A DNA stretch of 13,254 bases from Sulfitobacter sp. GTDB taxonomy: Bacteria > Pseudomonadota > Alphaproteobacteria > Rhodobacterales > Rhodobacteraceae. Location: NCBI GenBank assembly GCA_024636395.1, contig JAGXHD010000188.1, positions 1 to 13,254 of the forward strand, given 5' to 3'. Position numbers and translations under genes: made by a program. Of this stretch, positions 6,663 through 13,254 are shown one piece after another. Under the pieces are notes generated by a model. It searched no databases. It had not been told where the DNA came from and saw only the letters and a list, made by a program, of their open reading frames with translations. Within the stretch, counting starts at the first letter, position 1. Each line of letters begins with the position of its first letter.

Positions 6663-7562
6663 TCAGAACCATTGCCCAGGCTCCATGAGCCCCAAATCTA
6701 GAAGCTGGCGGGAATGCCATTCGAACGGTGCGGAATTGTGCCATTTGAAAGTGTGTATGTCGTACCGGCTGCCGGGGTTGGCCTTGAGAGCTTTTGCGGT
6801 GCGGAACGAGCAGATGGTTGCCGTGAGATTGTGATGCCATTCGCAGGCATATGTATTGTATTCCTCGATCGAGAACGTGTGGTCTTCGCGCAGCCTAAGG
6901 CCGGGAGCGGCTTTGAATATCGCGATGCGATCAATCTTGCGGCGCGCGGCGGGCACGTGCTCTTCGTAGCGCCAGCGCAGGCCGCCGAAAAAATCGAGCT
7001 GCCGGTCCTTTGGGTGGCCTTGGTTAGCAAGATCCGGCCGCGCCAGTGCGTAATAGCCGGAGCGGTCAAGATGCGCCCGCTCAAGCGAGACGGCATCGGG
7101 GTTGGTGTCCAGATCGTCGGCATAAAGATCGACGATGTAGGTGAGCATCGCATCACGCCGCTCTTCGGTGTGAAAGGCCAGCATTTCCGTGACAGCGCGT
7201 GTTTCACAAAACGGATAGAACAGATACTCGGAATTGTAGCAGTAGTAAATCCACTGCCCCGGGGCGGCGTCGATCACCGCATTCACGGCGATCTGGGTCG
7301 CGCCCTCGCGCGTCACATCGAAATCGACCCGGTGCACCGTCTCATGCAAATCACGGGGCAGATCGAAAATCGCGGGCATCAGCGCAAGCACATGGACGAA
7401 TCCCTGCTGCAGGTGGTGGCGCAGGGTGGTGTCCACTTCGACATCATCCTCCACCAAAACGATCGCGATCGGCCCTTTGGTCAGGAGCGGTTTCTGCTGG
7501 GTCAAAAACTGGTCGAGCGAGGCATAGTGCATCAGATTTTCGCGTTTCCATTTCCGGGTCAT
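6663..7562 (-). CDS. Hypothetical protein, possible glycosyltransferase family 2-like
   Basis: About 299 residues, cytosolic, without signal peptide or membrane segment. The N-terminal part (IAIVLVEDDVEVDTTLRHHLQQGF, split here as IAIVLVEDD / VEVDTTLRHHLQQGF) resembles the opening strand and helix of GT-A glycosyltransferases that begin with a xxNE...WxxHHxxxG pattern. Further on, GQWIYYCYNSEYL sits where related proteins have a D-x-D-E-F metal site, but the aspartates are absent. The C-terminal half is rich in aromatic residues and His (TYACEWHHNL, FKWHNSAPFEWHSRQLLDLGLMEPG). Function is an inference from pattern only. The start is uncertain: ATG at 7562 is chosen; ATG at 7532 and a TTG at 7574 are alternatives, and none has a convincing ribosome-binding site. 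It is divergent from miaB. Confidence 0.7.
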   Translation of the reverse strand: MTRKWKRENLMHYASLDQFLTQQKPLLTKGPIAIVLVEDDVEVDTTLRHHLQQGFVHVLALMPAIFDLPRDLHETVHRVDFDVTREGATQIAVNAVIDAAPGQWIYYCYNSEYLFYPFCETRAVTEMLAFHTEERRDAMLTYIVDLYADDLDTNPDAVSLERAHLDRSGYYALARPDLANQGHPKDRQLDFFGGLRWRYEEHVPAARRKIDRIAIFKAAPGLRLREDHTFSIEEYNTYACEWHHNLTATICSFRTAKALKANPGSRYDIHTFKWHNSAPFEWHSRQLLDLGLMEPGQWF

Positions 7563-7667
7563 TGGGTTTTGCAACAGAATCGGTTAAATCGGTGTGCATT
7601 GCAAGATGCCGCAGCCGCTGCTACCCCGCGCGCACGTCCAATCACCAGATAACCGTCAGGCGCTCCC

Positions 7668-8981
7668 ATGTCCGAGATCAAACTTGAGCCTCCCAAAAAG
7701 CTGTTCATCAAGACATACGGCTGTCAGATGAACGTCTATGACAGTGAACGCATGGCGGAGAGCCTTGAGGGCTATGTGCAGACTGATAGGGCGGATGATG
7801 CGGATATGATCCTGCTCAACACCTGCCATATCCGCGAGAAAGCCGCCGAAAAGGTCTATTCGGAGCTGGGCCGCCTCAAGCCGCTCAAAGAGCTGAACCC
7901 TGATCTCAAGATCGGCGTGACAGGATGTGTGGCCCAGGCCGAGGGCGCCGAGATTATGCGCCGCCAGCCTGCTGTGGATTTGGTAGTGGGACCACAGTCC
8001 TACCACCGTCTGCCACAAATGGAGGCACGGGTGCGTAAAGGGCTGACCGCGCTGGACACTGATTTTCCCGAAGAGGACAAATTCGAGCATCTCAAGGGCC
8101 GAAAGAAGATGCAGCGCGCACCGGCGGCGTTTCTGACGGTTCAAGAAGGCTGCGACAAATTTTGCGCCTTCTGTGTAGTGCCCTACACCCGTGGCGCGGA
8201 AGTCTCGCGCCCAGCCGACAAGATCATCCGCGAGGCGCAGGAGCTGGTGGAGCGCGGGGTGCGCGAGGTCACACTTCTGGGCCAAAACGTAAACGCCTAT
8301 CACGGGGGCATGACGCTGGCGGAGCTGATCCGCGCGTTGGGTAGGGTGGATGGGCTGGAGCGGATTCGCTACACCACGTCGCACCCCAACGACATGGACG
8401 ACGATCTGATCGCGGCCCACGCCGACACGCCCAAGCTGATGCCCTATCTCCATCTGCCCGTTCAATCCGGCTCTGACCGTATCCTCAAGCGGATGAACCG
8501 CAGCCACACCGCCGAGAGCTATTTGCGCCTGATCGAGCGGATCCGCGCGGTGCGTCCAGACATCATGATGTCGGGCGATTTCATTGTAGGCTTCCCCGAG
8601 GAGACGGAGGCGGATTTTCAAGCCACGATGGATCTGGTGGCGCAGGTCAACTATGGCTACGCCTACAGCTTCAAATACTCCACGCGTCCCGGCACGCCCG
8701 CCTCCGAGCGCCCGCAGGTCGATCCTGTAGAAGCGGATGAGCGCCTGCAACGCTTGCAAGCGCTGATCTCCCGCCAGCAATACGCCATTCAAGAGAGCAT
8801 GGTGGGCCGTGATCTATCCGTGCTGGTAGAGAAGGCCGGGCGCAATGCGGGCCAGATGCTCGGCAAATCGGAGTATCTCCACTCCGTGCATATCGACAAT
8901 GCAACGGCCCAGATCGGCGATGTCGTGCGCGTGCGCTGTACCCGCGCCATGACCAATTCGCTCACCGCCGTCGAGATCTAG
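7668..8981 (+). CDS. miaB: tRNA-2-methylthio-N6-dimethylallyladenosine synthase (MiaB)
   Basis: A radical-SAM enzyme that adds the 2-methylthio group to i6A37 of tRNAs reading codons that begin with U. The 437-residue product has the three standard domains. The N-terminal UPF0004 domain carries the auxiliary-cluster cysteines Cys19 (TYGCQMN), Cys53 (NTCHIRE) and Cys87 (TGCVAQ). The radical-SAM core has Cys162, Cys166 and Cys169 in CDKFCAFCVVPYTRG, with LLGQNVNAY and LHLPVQSGSD downstream. A C-terminal TRAM domain (about 375-437) contributes to tRNA binding. Both iron-sulfur cluster motifs are complete. The start at 7668 gives the usual N-terminus; the ribosome-binding site (AGG at 7658-7660) is modest. 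It appears to be a single-gene transcript, divergent from the glycosyltransferase-like gene. Confidence 0.97.
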   Translation: MSEIKLEPPKKLFIKTYGCQMNVYDSERMAESLEGYVQTDRADDADMILLNTCHIREKAAEKVYSELGRLKPLKELNPDLKIGVTGCVAQAEGAEIMRRQPAVDLVVGPQSYHRLPQMEARVRKGLTALDTDFPEEDKFEHLKGRKKMQRAPAAFLTVQEGCDKFCAFCVVPYTRGAEVSRPADKIIREAQELVERGVREVTLLGQNVNAYHGGMTLAELIRALGRVDGLERIRYTTSHPNDMDDDLIAAHADTPKLMPYLHLPVQSGSDRILKRMNRSHTAESYLRLIERIRAVRPDIMMSGDFIVGFPEETEADFQATMDLVAQVNYGYAYSFKYSTRPGTPASERPQVDPVEADERLQRLQALISRQQYAIQESMVGRDLSVLVEKAGRNAGQMLGKSEYLHSVHIDNATAQIGDVVRVRCTRAMTNSLTAVEI

Positions 8982-9306
8982 CGCTGTTTCCTTCCGGTGG
9001 CGGCTTTAAATGAGGCCTGCGCGGCTGAAATTGTCCACAGAATCAGGCGCCCCTTTACCCGGGCGGGTTTTCGGATCCCGCGCACTCATGCCGTGATGCG
9101 GCAGCGGGATCCATTGCTGTCCGGCCCCCCTTAGGTACACTACAATGCTACATCTGCGCTATTTATGCGTGCAGACACATTATATGGCACTAAGCTCTTC
9201 CCACACCGCTCTCTTTTGCCTACCGTGAGGAGAGGTGGGGGAGGTCCGAGCTGTGGAACGGTTTGACCAGCATTGTCCCCTCGGGAACAAGATAAGGAAA
9301 AGAGCT
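8982..9306. other. Gene-free stretch between miaB and the OmpA-domain gene
   Basis: No gene is supported in these 325 bases. They hold a possible weak miaB terminator (CGCCC 9048-9052, GGGCG 9061-9065, followed by GGTTTTC), the inverted repeat at 9073-9112, and presumably the promoter of the gene at 9307. TACAAT (9141-9146) and TATATG near 9181 look like -10 elements, but neither has a good -35 at the right distance. No tRNA cloverleaf was seen. Confidence 0.5.
9073..9112. repeat. Long inverted repeat downstream of miaB
   Basis: GGATCCCGC (9073-9081) and GCGGGATCC (9104-9112) are perfect nine-base inverse complements. The 22 bases between can add pairs (GCA with TGC, TCA with TGA) around the loop TGCCG, giving an imperfect hairpin of about 40 bases. 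No T-tract follows on the plus strand, so it is not a canonical terminator. It may stabilise the miaB mRNA 3' end or be a dispersed palindromic element. Confidence 0.6.
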
Positions 9307-9882
9307 GTGGCTAACACACTTTTCAAAACGATGCGCTTTGTCGCCGGGGCGGCACTGGTTGCGACTCTTGCACTGTCAGCTGCCGCTGCGAGCGCCCAGA
9401 CAAAAAGCCAATCAGGCCGTGACAAGGGCCAGTACATTCCGACGATCTGGATCGATCCCGACGGGTGCGAGCACTGGGTCATGGATGACGGTGCAGAGGG
9501 CTATATGTCACCGCATACGAATCGTCAGGGTATACCGGTCTGCCACCGTGGAAATGTTTGCGGCGTGATGCAGAGCGATCAGTTCTTCGCGACGAACAGC
9601 GCGCGGATCTCCCAAGGCGGGGCCGCACATCTGCGGGACTTCTTCGTGAAGACCGGCGCTGTCAGCTATATCATTACTGGCCACACAGACAGCCGTGCGT
9701 CTGACGATTATAACATGGCTCTTTCGCTGCGCCGCGCGAATGCCGTGGCACAGGTTGCCCAGTCCGCAGGGGTCCGTATCGCGGACGTACGTGGCTACGG
9801 GGAGCGACAGCCCGCGGCATCCAACGGAACTGCTTCCGGCATGGCGAAGAACCGCCGCGTCGAAATCATCTGCATTCGCTGA
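9307..9882 (+). CDS. Secreted OmpA-family protein with N-terminal Cys module
   Basis: A GTG start at 9307 is chosen because AAGGAAAAG lies just upstream and it gives a clean signal peptide (ANTLFKTMRFVAGAALVATL..., cleavage after ASA at residue 30). The open frame extends back to 9235, but that part has no signal-peptide character. The mature protein has two parts. Residues 47-79 are a short module (IWIDPDGCEHW... DDGAEGY... GIPVC, Cys54 and Cys79). Residues about 88-191 are an OmpA C-terminal domain with GHTDSRASDDYN, LSLRRANAV and the terminal NRRVEI, the hallmark of non-covalent peptidoglycan binding. No beta-barrel is present at 191 residues, so it is probably periplasmic and wall-attached. 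The module recurs in the next gene, 11 bases downstream, so the two proteins likely act together. Role of the module is unknown. Confidence 0.87.
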   Translation: MANTLFKTMRFVAGAALVATLALSAAAASAQTKSQSGRDKGQYIPTIWIDPDGCEHWVMDDGAEGYMSPHTNRQGIPVCHRGNVCGVMQSDQFFATNSARISQGGAAHLRDFFVKTGAVSYIITGHTDSRASDDYNMALSLRRANAVAQVAQSAGVRIADVRGYGERQPAASNGTASGMAKNRRVEIICIR

Positions 9883-9893
9883 GGAACTCGCAT

Positions 9894-10280
9894 ATGAACA
9901 TTTTGAAAATCACTGCGCTCGTTGCTTTTGCCACATTCGTATCGGCCTGTGAGGATGCCTCCTTCAGCGAACTCGGCCCTGACAAAACGCTCGACCGGGG
10001 CATCGACACAAAGCATTTGAGCCAGCTTCAGGCCGGGATCTGGGTTGATCCCAACGGATGCGACCATTGGATCATCGACGACGGTGTGGAGGGGTACCTT
10101 TCCGCGCGTCTGGACAAGTACGGCAAGCCCGTGTGCTCCGGCGTGGCAGAGCCCACAATGACCGTAGGTGATTTCAAAGGTGGCCCACCAGCATCATCGG
10201 CGATCCGATCTGACCTTGGCACAGCTGATACAATACGCAAAAGGGCCGGGGTGCAGCGCACCGCGGCCCTTTTTGTCTGA
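9894..10280 (+). CDS. Small lipoprotein sharing the Cys module of its neighbour
   Basis: A 128-residue frame starting at an ATG with GAGGA at a good distance; that site overlaps the stop of the upstream gene, so the two are cotranscribed. Residues 1-19 are a lipoprotein signal peptide with lipobox VSAC, Cys19 being the lipidated residue. Residues 49-81 repeat the upstream module (IWVDPNGCDHW... DDGVEGY... GKPVC) with Cys56 and Cys81, the same 25-residue spacing. By eye 19 of 33 positions are identical. Residues 82-128 have no recognisable domain. The final 14 or so codons lie within a strong intrinsic terminator, so the present C-terminus may come from a lost stop codon or a frameshift; in the other frame a TGA occurs at 10211. 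Function unknown. Confidence 0.8.
   Translation: MNILKITALVAFATFVSACEDASFSELGPDKTLDRGIDTKHLSQLQAGIWVDPNGCDHWIIDDGVEGYLSARLDKYGKPVCSGVAEPTMTVGDFKGGPPASSAIRSDLGTADTIRKRAGVQRTAALFV
10239..10274 (+). terminator. Strong intrinsic terminator inside the lipoprotein 3' coding end
   Basis: GGGCCG-G-GGTGC (10243-10254) pairs with GCACC-G-CGGCCC (10258-10269) around the loop AGC, giving eleven GC-rich base pairs with a single G.G mismatch. AAAA precedes the stem and TTTTT (10270-10274) follows it. This separates the OmpA/lipoprotein pair from phoH. The lipoprotein stop codon (10278-10280) lies beyond the T-tract. Confidence 0.9.
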
Positions 10281-10345
10281 CCCCACTGGCCCTCGCCGCA
10301 CTGGCGCCCTATCTCATAACCATATCACCTGAAAGGAAGCCGCTC

Positions 10346-11371
10346 TTGCCCCCATCCGATCTGCTCACGCCCGAAACCGGTCCTCCGGGCCCGGTGCTTG
10401 ATTTCCCTGACAATCGTCTGCTTATCGATCTGTGCGGTCCTTACGACCAGTATCTGGCGGCGATCGAGAAGGCCTTGGAAGTGCAGATCGTGCGGCGTGG
10501 CAATTTCTTGACGCTCTTGGGCGAGGCTCACGCGACAGAGCGTGCGGCGCAAGTGCTGCAATCCCTCTACGCGCGGCTGGAAGGCGGGCGGGGGGTTGAG
10601 CCTGCGGATGTGGATATGATCCTGCGGATGGGCAATTCAGCCGTCGATACAGGCGTGCGTGCGGGTGACCAGATCGAGATGCCGATTAACCACGGCATCG
10701 AGATCCAGACGCGCAAAAAGCGCGTCGAGCCGCGGACGAAGGCGCAGAAAGCCTATGTGGAAGCGCTTTTCAACCATGAGCTTTCCTTCGGGATCGGCCC
10801 TGCGGGCACGGGCAAGACCTACCTTGCCGTCGCGGTGGGCGTTTCGATGTTCCTTTCCGGCAAAGTAGACAAGATCATCCTCAGTCGTCCGGCCGTGGAA
10901 GCTGGAGAGCGCCTGGGCTTTCTGCCTGGCACGCAGGACGAAAAGATCGATCCGTACATGCAGCCGCTCTACGATGCGCTGAATGATTTTCTGCCGGGCA
11001 AGCAGCTGGCGAAGCTGCGCGAGGAGAAAACCATCGAGATTGCACCTCTGGCGTTCATGCGCGGGCGTACGCTTAGCAATGCGTTCGTCGTGCTCGACGA
11101 GGCGCAGAACGCGACAGCGATGCAGATGAAGATGTTTCTGACGCGGTTGGGCGAGGGGTCGCGTATGGTGATCACAGGTGACCGCACCCAGATCGATCTG
11201 CCGCGCGGGCAGGCATCCGGGCTCGCGGATGCGGAGCGGATGCTCAAGCATATCCCCAAGATCAGCTTCAGTTATTTCACCTCCAAGGATGTGGTGCGCC
11301 ACCCTCTTGTCGCTGCCATCATCGAAGCCTACGAGGCCGAGGCGGAGCGCGCGCTCAATCGCGACCGGTGA
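10346..11371 (+). CDS. phoH: PhoH-family ATPase (YbeZ)
   Basis: A 341-residue P-loop ATPase of the PhoH/YbeZ group, a partner of YbeY in bacterial RNA processing; the biochemical role is not firmly settled. The start is a TTG at 10346 with AAAGGAAG six bases upstream. It is preferred because the next in-frame Met (residue 91) would remove the conserved N-terminal part (LLIDLCGPYDQYL... VRRGNFLTLLG). The Walker A motif is GPAGTGKT (151-158), the Walker B motif is VVLDEAQN (248-255), and the sensor-like TGDRTQIDLP follows (277-286). Its stop overlaps the start of ybeY (GTGA), indicating translational coupling. Confidence 0.95.
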   Translation: MPPSDLLTPETGPPGPVLDFPDNRLLIDLCGPYDQYLAAIEKALEVQIVRRGNFLTLLGEAHATERAAQVLQSLYARLEGGRGVEPADVDMILRMGNSAVDTGVRAGDQIEMPINHGIEIQTRKKRVEPRTKAQKAYVEALFNHELSFGIGPAGTGKTYLAVAVGVSMFLSGKVDKIILSRPAVEAGERLGFLPGTQDEKIDPYMQPLYDALNDFLPGKQLAKLREEKTIEIAPLAFMRGRTLSNAFVVLDEAQNATAMQMKMFLTRLGEGSRMVITGDRTQIDLPRGQASGLADAERMLKHIPKISFSYFTSKDVVRHPLVAAIIEAYEAEAERALNRDR

Positions 11372-11895
11372 AGACGCTCGACATCGTCATCGAGGCCCGC
11401 GCGTGGGACGAGGTACAGCTGACAGCGTTGGCCGGGCGCGCTGTGGATGCTGCGCTGCGCCACATGAAGCTTGAACCGGAAGCCTGCGAGATCACACTGT
11501 TGGCCTGCGACGACGCCCGCATCGCCTCACTCAATGCGGATTTCCGGGGCAAAGCTGCAGCTACGAATGTTCTGAGCTGGCCCGCGCAACCGTTGGCGCC
11601 GAAGGCCGAAGGGCTTGCGCCACCAGCTCCCGAATGGGGCTTCGATGGGGTGATCGAGCTGGGCGATATAGCTCTGAGCTATGACACCTGCGCGCGCGAG
11701 GCTAGCGAATCAGCCAAGCCTCTCGAAGTGCATCTGACTCACTTGATTGTGCACGGCACACTACATTTGTTGGGCTATGATCATGAAACAGAAGGCGATG
11801 CAGCGCTTATGGAGCGGTTTGAGGTCGAAATTCTTGGCAATTTAGGACTGGATGACCCATATACGGTGCATGAAACGATTACAGGGGCCCAATAG
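11368..11895 (+). CDS. ybeY: Endoribonuclease YbeY (rRNA maturation factor)
   Basis: A metal-dependent single-strand endoribonuclease involved in 16S rRNA 3' maturation and ribosome quality control. The 175-residue product contains the zinc-binding H-x3-H-x5-H motif in HGTLHLLGYDH (His129, His133, His139) and the conserved NADFRGKAAATNVLSWP segment (56-72) with Arg60. It is about 20 residues longer than the E. coli protein (155), mainly through an Ala/Pro-rich insert around residues 73-92. The start is a GTG that overlaps the phoH stop in GTGA, so expression depends on phoH translation. The order phoH-ybeY-corC-lnt is widely conserved. Confidence 0.96.
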   Translation: MKTLDIVIEARAWDEVQLTALAGRAVDAALRHMKLEPEACEITLLACDDARIASLNADFRGKAAATNVLSWPAQPLAPKAEGLAPPAPEWGFDGVIELGDIALSYDTCAREASESAKPLEVHLTHLIVHGTLHLLGYDHETEGDAALMERFEVEILGNLGLDDPYTVHETITGAQ

Positions 11896-11922
11896 GGCTG
11901 CCAATTCCAAAGACAGGACCCA

Positions 11923-12831
11923 ATGGGCGACACCGACGGACACTCTACTGCTGCGCAGAGCGCGCAGGATCAAACCCAAACAAATGACCACAGTGCGACA
12001 GGTGATGCGGATGTTGCGAAAAGCGGCTTTTTTAGCCGCGTAATCGAAGCACTCAGCCCCTCGGACAATGACGAGACAAAGGATCTCGCCACCAGTGGCG
12101 GGGAGCGGGGCACCACCGGGATGGGTAACCTGCGCCGGATGCGGGTGGATGATGTGATGATCCCCAAGGCCGATATCATCGCTGTGTCTGTGACCTCGAC
12201 GATGGACGAGCTTGTGGATGTGTTCAAAGAAAGCGGGCTCACGCGCCTGCCGGTCTATGACGGCACTCTCGACACCCCAGTGGGCCTTGCCCACCTCAAG
12301 GATCTGGCCTTGCAATTCGGCTTTAACGGCAAGGCCAAGAATTTTGATCTGGGCGAGATGGTGCGCCCGCTGGTTTATGTGCCGCCATCGATGACGATCG
12401 GCGTTTTGCTCACCAAGATGCAGGCCGAGCGACGGCATATGGCGCTGGTGATCGACGAATATGGCGGGGTGGACGGTTTGGTGACCATTGAGGATCTGAT
12501 TGAACAGGTCATCGGGCAGATCGAGGACGAACACGACGTGGATGAGGGTGTGTACTGGTCTGAGGAGAAACCCGGCCAATACCTCGCTTTGGCGAAAACG
12601 CCCCTATCGGATTTCGAAAACGAGGTGGGCCAATCGCTCACCGATCATGACGACGTGGACGAAGAAGAGATCGACACGCTCGGAGGGCTGGTCGTGATGC
12701 TGTCTGGCCGTGTCCCCGCGCGTGGTGAAGTCGTCGTTCATCCCGACGGCCCCGAATTCGAGGTCATGGATGCCGATCCGCGCCGTATCAAGCGGCTGCG
12801 CGTCCGGATGAACGGCTCGCCTACGCCATGA
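11923..12831 (+). CDS. corC: CorC/HlyC-family CBS-domain protein
   Basis: A 302-residue soluble protein with an acidic, disordered-looking N-terminus (1-35). A first CBS domain follows (about 73-130, MRVDDVMIPKADI... LPVYDGTLDTPVG), then a second (about 147-205, VRPLVYVPPS... ALVIDEYGGVDGLVTIEDLIEQ) and a C-terminal CorC_HlyC domain (about 215-298, ending FEVMDADPRRIKRLRVR). The membrane DUF21 domain is absent, as in E. coli CorC. The family is linked to magnesium/cobalt efflux or resistance, but its molecular job is uncertain. AGGA lies just upstream of the ATG, 27 bases after ybeY. Its stop overlaps the lnt start in ATGA, showing operon coupling. Confidence 0.94.
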   Translation: MGDTDGHSTAAQSAQDQTQTNDHSATGDADVAKSGFFSRVIEALSPSDNDETKDLATSGGERGTTGMGNLRRMRVDDVMIPKADIIAVSVTSTMDELVDVFKESGLTRLPVYDGTLDTPVGLAHLKDLALQFGFNGKAKNFDLGEMVRPLVYVPPSMTIGVLLTKMQAERRHMALVIDEYGGVDGLVTIEDLIEQVIGQIEDEHDVDEGVYWSEEKPGQYLALAKTPLSDFENEVGQSLTDHDDVDEEEIDTLGGLVVMLSGRVPARGEVVVHPDGPEFEVMDADPRRIKRLRVRMNGSPTP

Positions 12832-13225
12832 ACCAGCGGATCAAGGCTGTGCTGTTGCCTTTTCTTGCGGGGGCGGTGGCGGCCATGGGGCAAGCGCCTT
12901 TTGATGTGCCGGTCCTGATGCTCGGCGGGTTGGCGCTCGCGCTTTATCTTGGTGGTAGGGCCCAAACGGCACGCGCCACAGCGGCCGTAGGCTTTTGGGT
13001 AGGTTTTGCCTATTTTGCGATCACCCTTCACTGGATCATCTCGCCTTTCCTCGTGGATGCTGCTCGCCACGGCTGGATGGCACCTTTCGCCGTGATCCTG
13101 ATGGCGGCAGGCGGGGCGGTCTTCTGGAGCGTCGCCTTCTGGGGTGCGCGACGTATTTCGCCGGAGGCTTGGCTGCTGGTCCCCTGCTGGGCGGGTATCG
13201 AGCTGTTGCGGGCCTACATCTTTAC
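12828..13225 (+). CDS. lnt: Apolipoprotein N-acyltransferase (Lnt), N-terminal quarter only
   Basis: Inner-membrane enzyme that adds the third acyl chain to lipoproteins. Only 132 complete codons of a protein of about 500 residues are present. The N-terminus has the typical hydrophobic start (ending GQAPFDVPVLMLGGLALAL), then several membrane segments (about 5-22, 27-43, 52-72, 84-105, 114-127) and the family-like WAGIELLRAYIFT. The nitrilase-fold catalytic domain (Glu-Lys-Cys) lies beyond the end. The ATG overlaps the corC stop (ATGA). From 13226 on, the frame reads adapter sequence (CLLYTSPSP), which is not part of the protein; the truncation is an assembly end and not a biological one. Confidence 0.93.
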
Positions 13226-13254
13226 CTGTCTCTTATACACATCTCCGAGCCCAC
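13226..13254 (+). other. Nextera transposase adapter remnant (sequencing artefact)
   Basis: CTGTCTCTTATACACATCT (13226-13244) is the 19-base Tn5 mosaic end used in Nextera libraries, and the following CCGAGCCCAC (13245-13254) is the start of the Nextera read-2 adapter extension. It sits exactly at the end of the window, so it is untrimmed adapter at a contig end and not genomic DNA or a real transposon end. Confidence 0.97.

Noticed and set aside
6465..6701. A 78-codon frame whose ATG overlaps the stop of the small membrane protein gene (ATGA)
   Set aside because: The overlap looks operon-like, but the product has no coherent features, lacks a ribosome-binding site and runs 39 bases into the convergent gene ending at 6663. 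Kept as unlikely.
9031..9039. TTGTCCACA, close to a DnaA box
   Set aside because: A single imperfect copy without clustering or an AT-rich unwinding region; no sign of a replication origin.
9235..9306. ATG at 9235 as start of the OmpA-domain protein
   Set aside because: It would place 24 charged residues before the signal peptide; the GTG at 9307 has a proper ribosome-binding site and gives a standard signal sequence.
13226..13244. Tn5 mosaic end as evidence of a real transposon
   Set aside because: It is followed by the Nextera adapter tail and coincides with the window end, so it is library adapter.

Overview
The window reads as a GC-rich alphaproteobacterial chromosome, most likely from the Rhodobacterales (Roseobacter group). 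This rests on gene content and order (fabB-fabI, and phoH-ybeY-corC-lnt), on an RTX calcium-binding protein, and on protein style; no search was run. The last 29 bases are not genomic. They match the Nextera transposase adapter, so the window ends at the end of a draft contig and the last gene is cut there.

Layout, left to right. (1) 1-1706, minus strand: the first 568 codons of a large RTX protein whose C-terminus lies beyond the left edge. (2) 1707-2009: a divergent intergenic region with a GC-rich hairpin and three copies of TTGCCAAA. (3) 2010-4042, plus strand: fabB and fabI, fatty-acid elongation and enoyl-ACP reduction. The true fabB start is at 2010; the long open frame upstream of it is the antisense of the RTX gene. 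(4) 4039-6006, minus strand: a THUMP-domain RNA methyltransferase followed by kdsA (Kdo-8-phosphate synthase), nine bases apart. kdsA converges on fabI so tightly that both stop codons share the tetranucleotide CTAG. (5) 6100-6468, plus: a small single-pass membrane protein of unknown function. (6) 6663-7562, minus: a conserved-looking protein with weak resemblance to family 2 glycosyltransferases. (7) 7668-8981, plus: miaB, a tRNA methylthiotransferase. (8) 8982-9306: a gene-free stretch with a long inverted repeat. (9) 9307-10280, plus: a secreted OmpA-domain protein and a small lipoprotein sharing a 33-residue module with two cysteines in identical spacing. A strong intrinsic terminator lies inside the last codons of the lipoprotein frame. 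(10) 10346-13225, plus: phoH, ybeY, corC and the first quarter of lnt, a tightly packed operon for RNA processing, a CBS-domain envelope protein and lipoprotein acylation.

Most of the window is housekeeping: membrane lipid synthesis (FabB, FabI), lipid A core sugar (KdsA), RNA modification and processing (methyltransferase, MiaB, PhoH, YbeY) and lipoprotein maturation (Lnt, which would finish lipoproteins such as the one at 9894). The accessory or poorly understood parts are the RTX protein, the OmpA/lipoprotein pair, the 122-residue membrane protein and the glycosyltransferase-like protein. I found no CRISPR array, insertion sequence, tRNA or rRNA.
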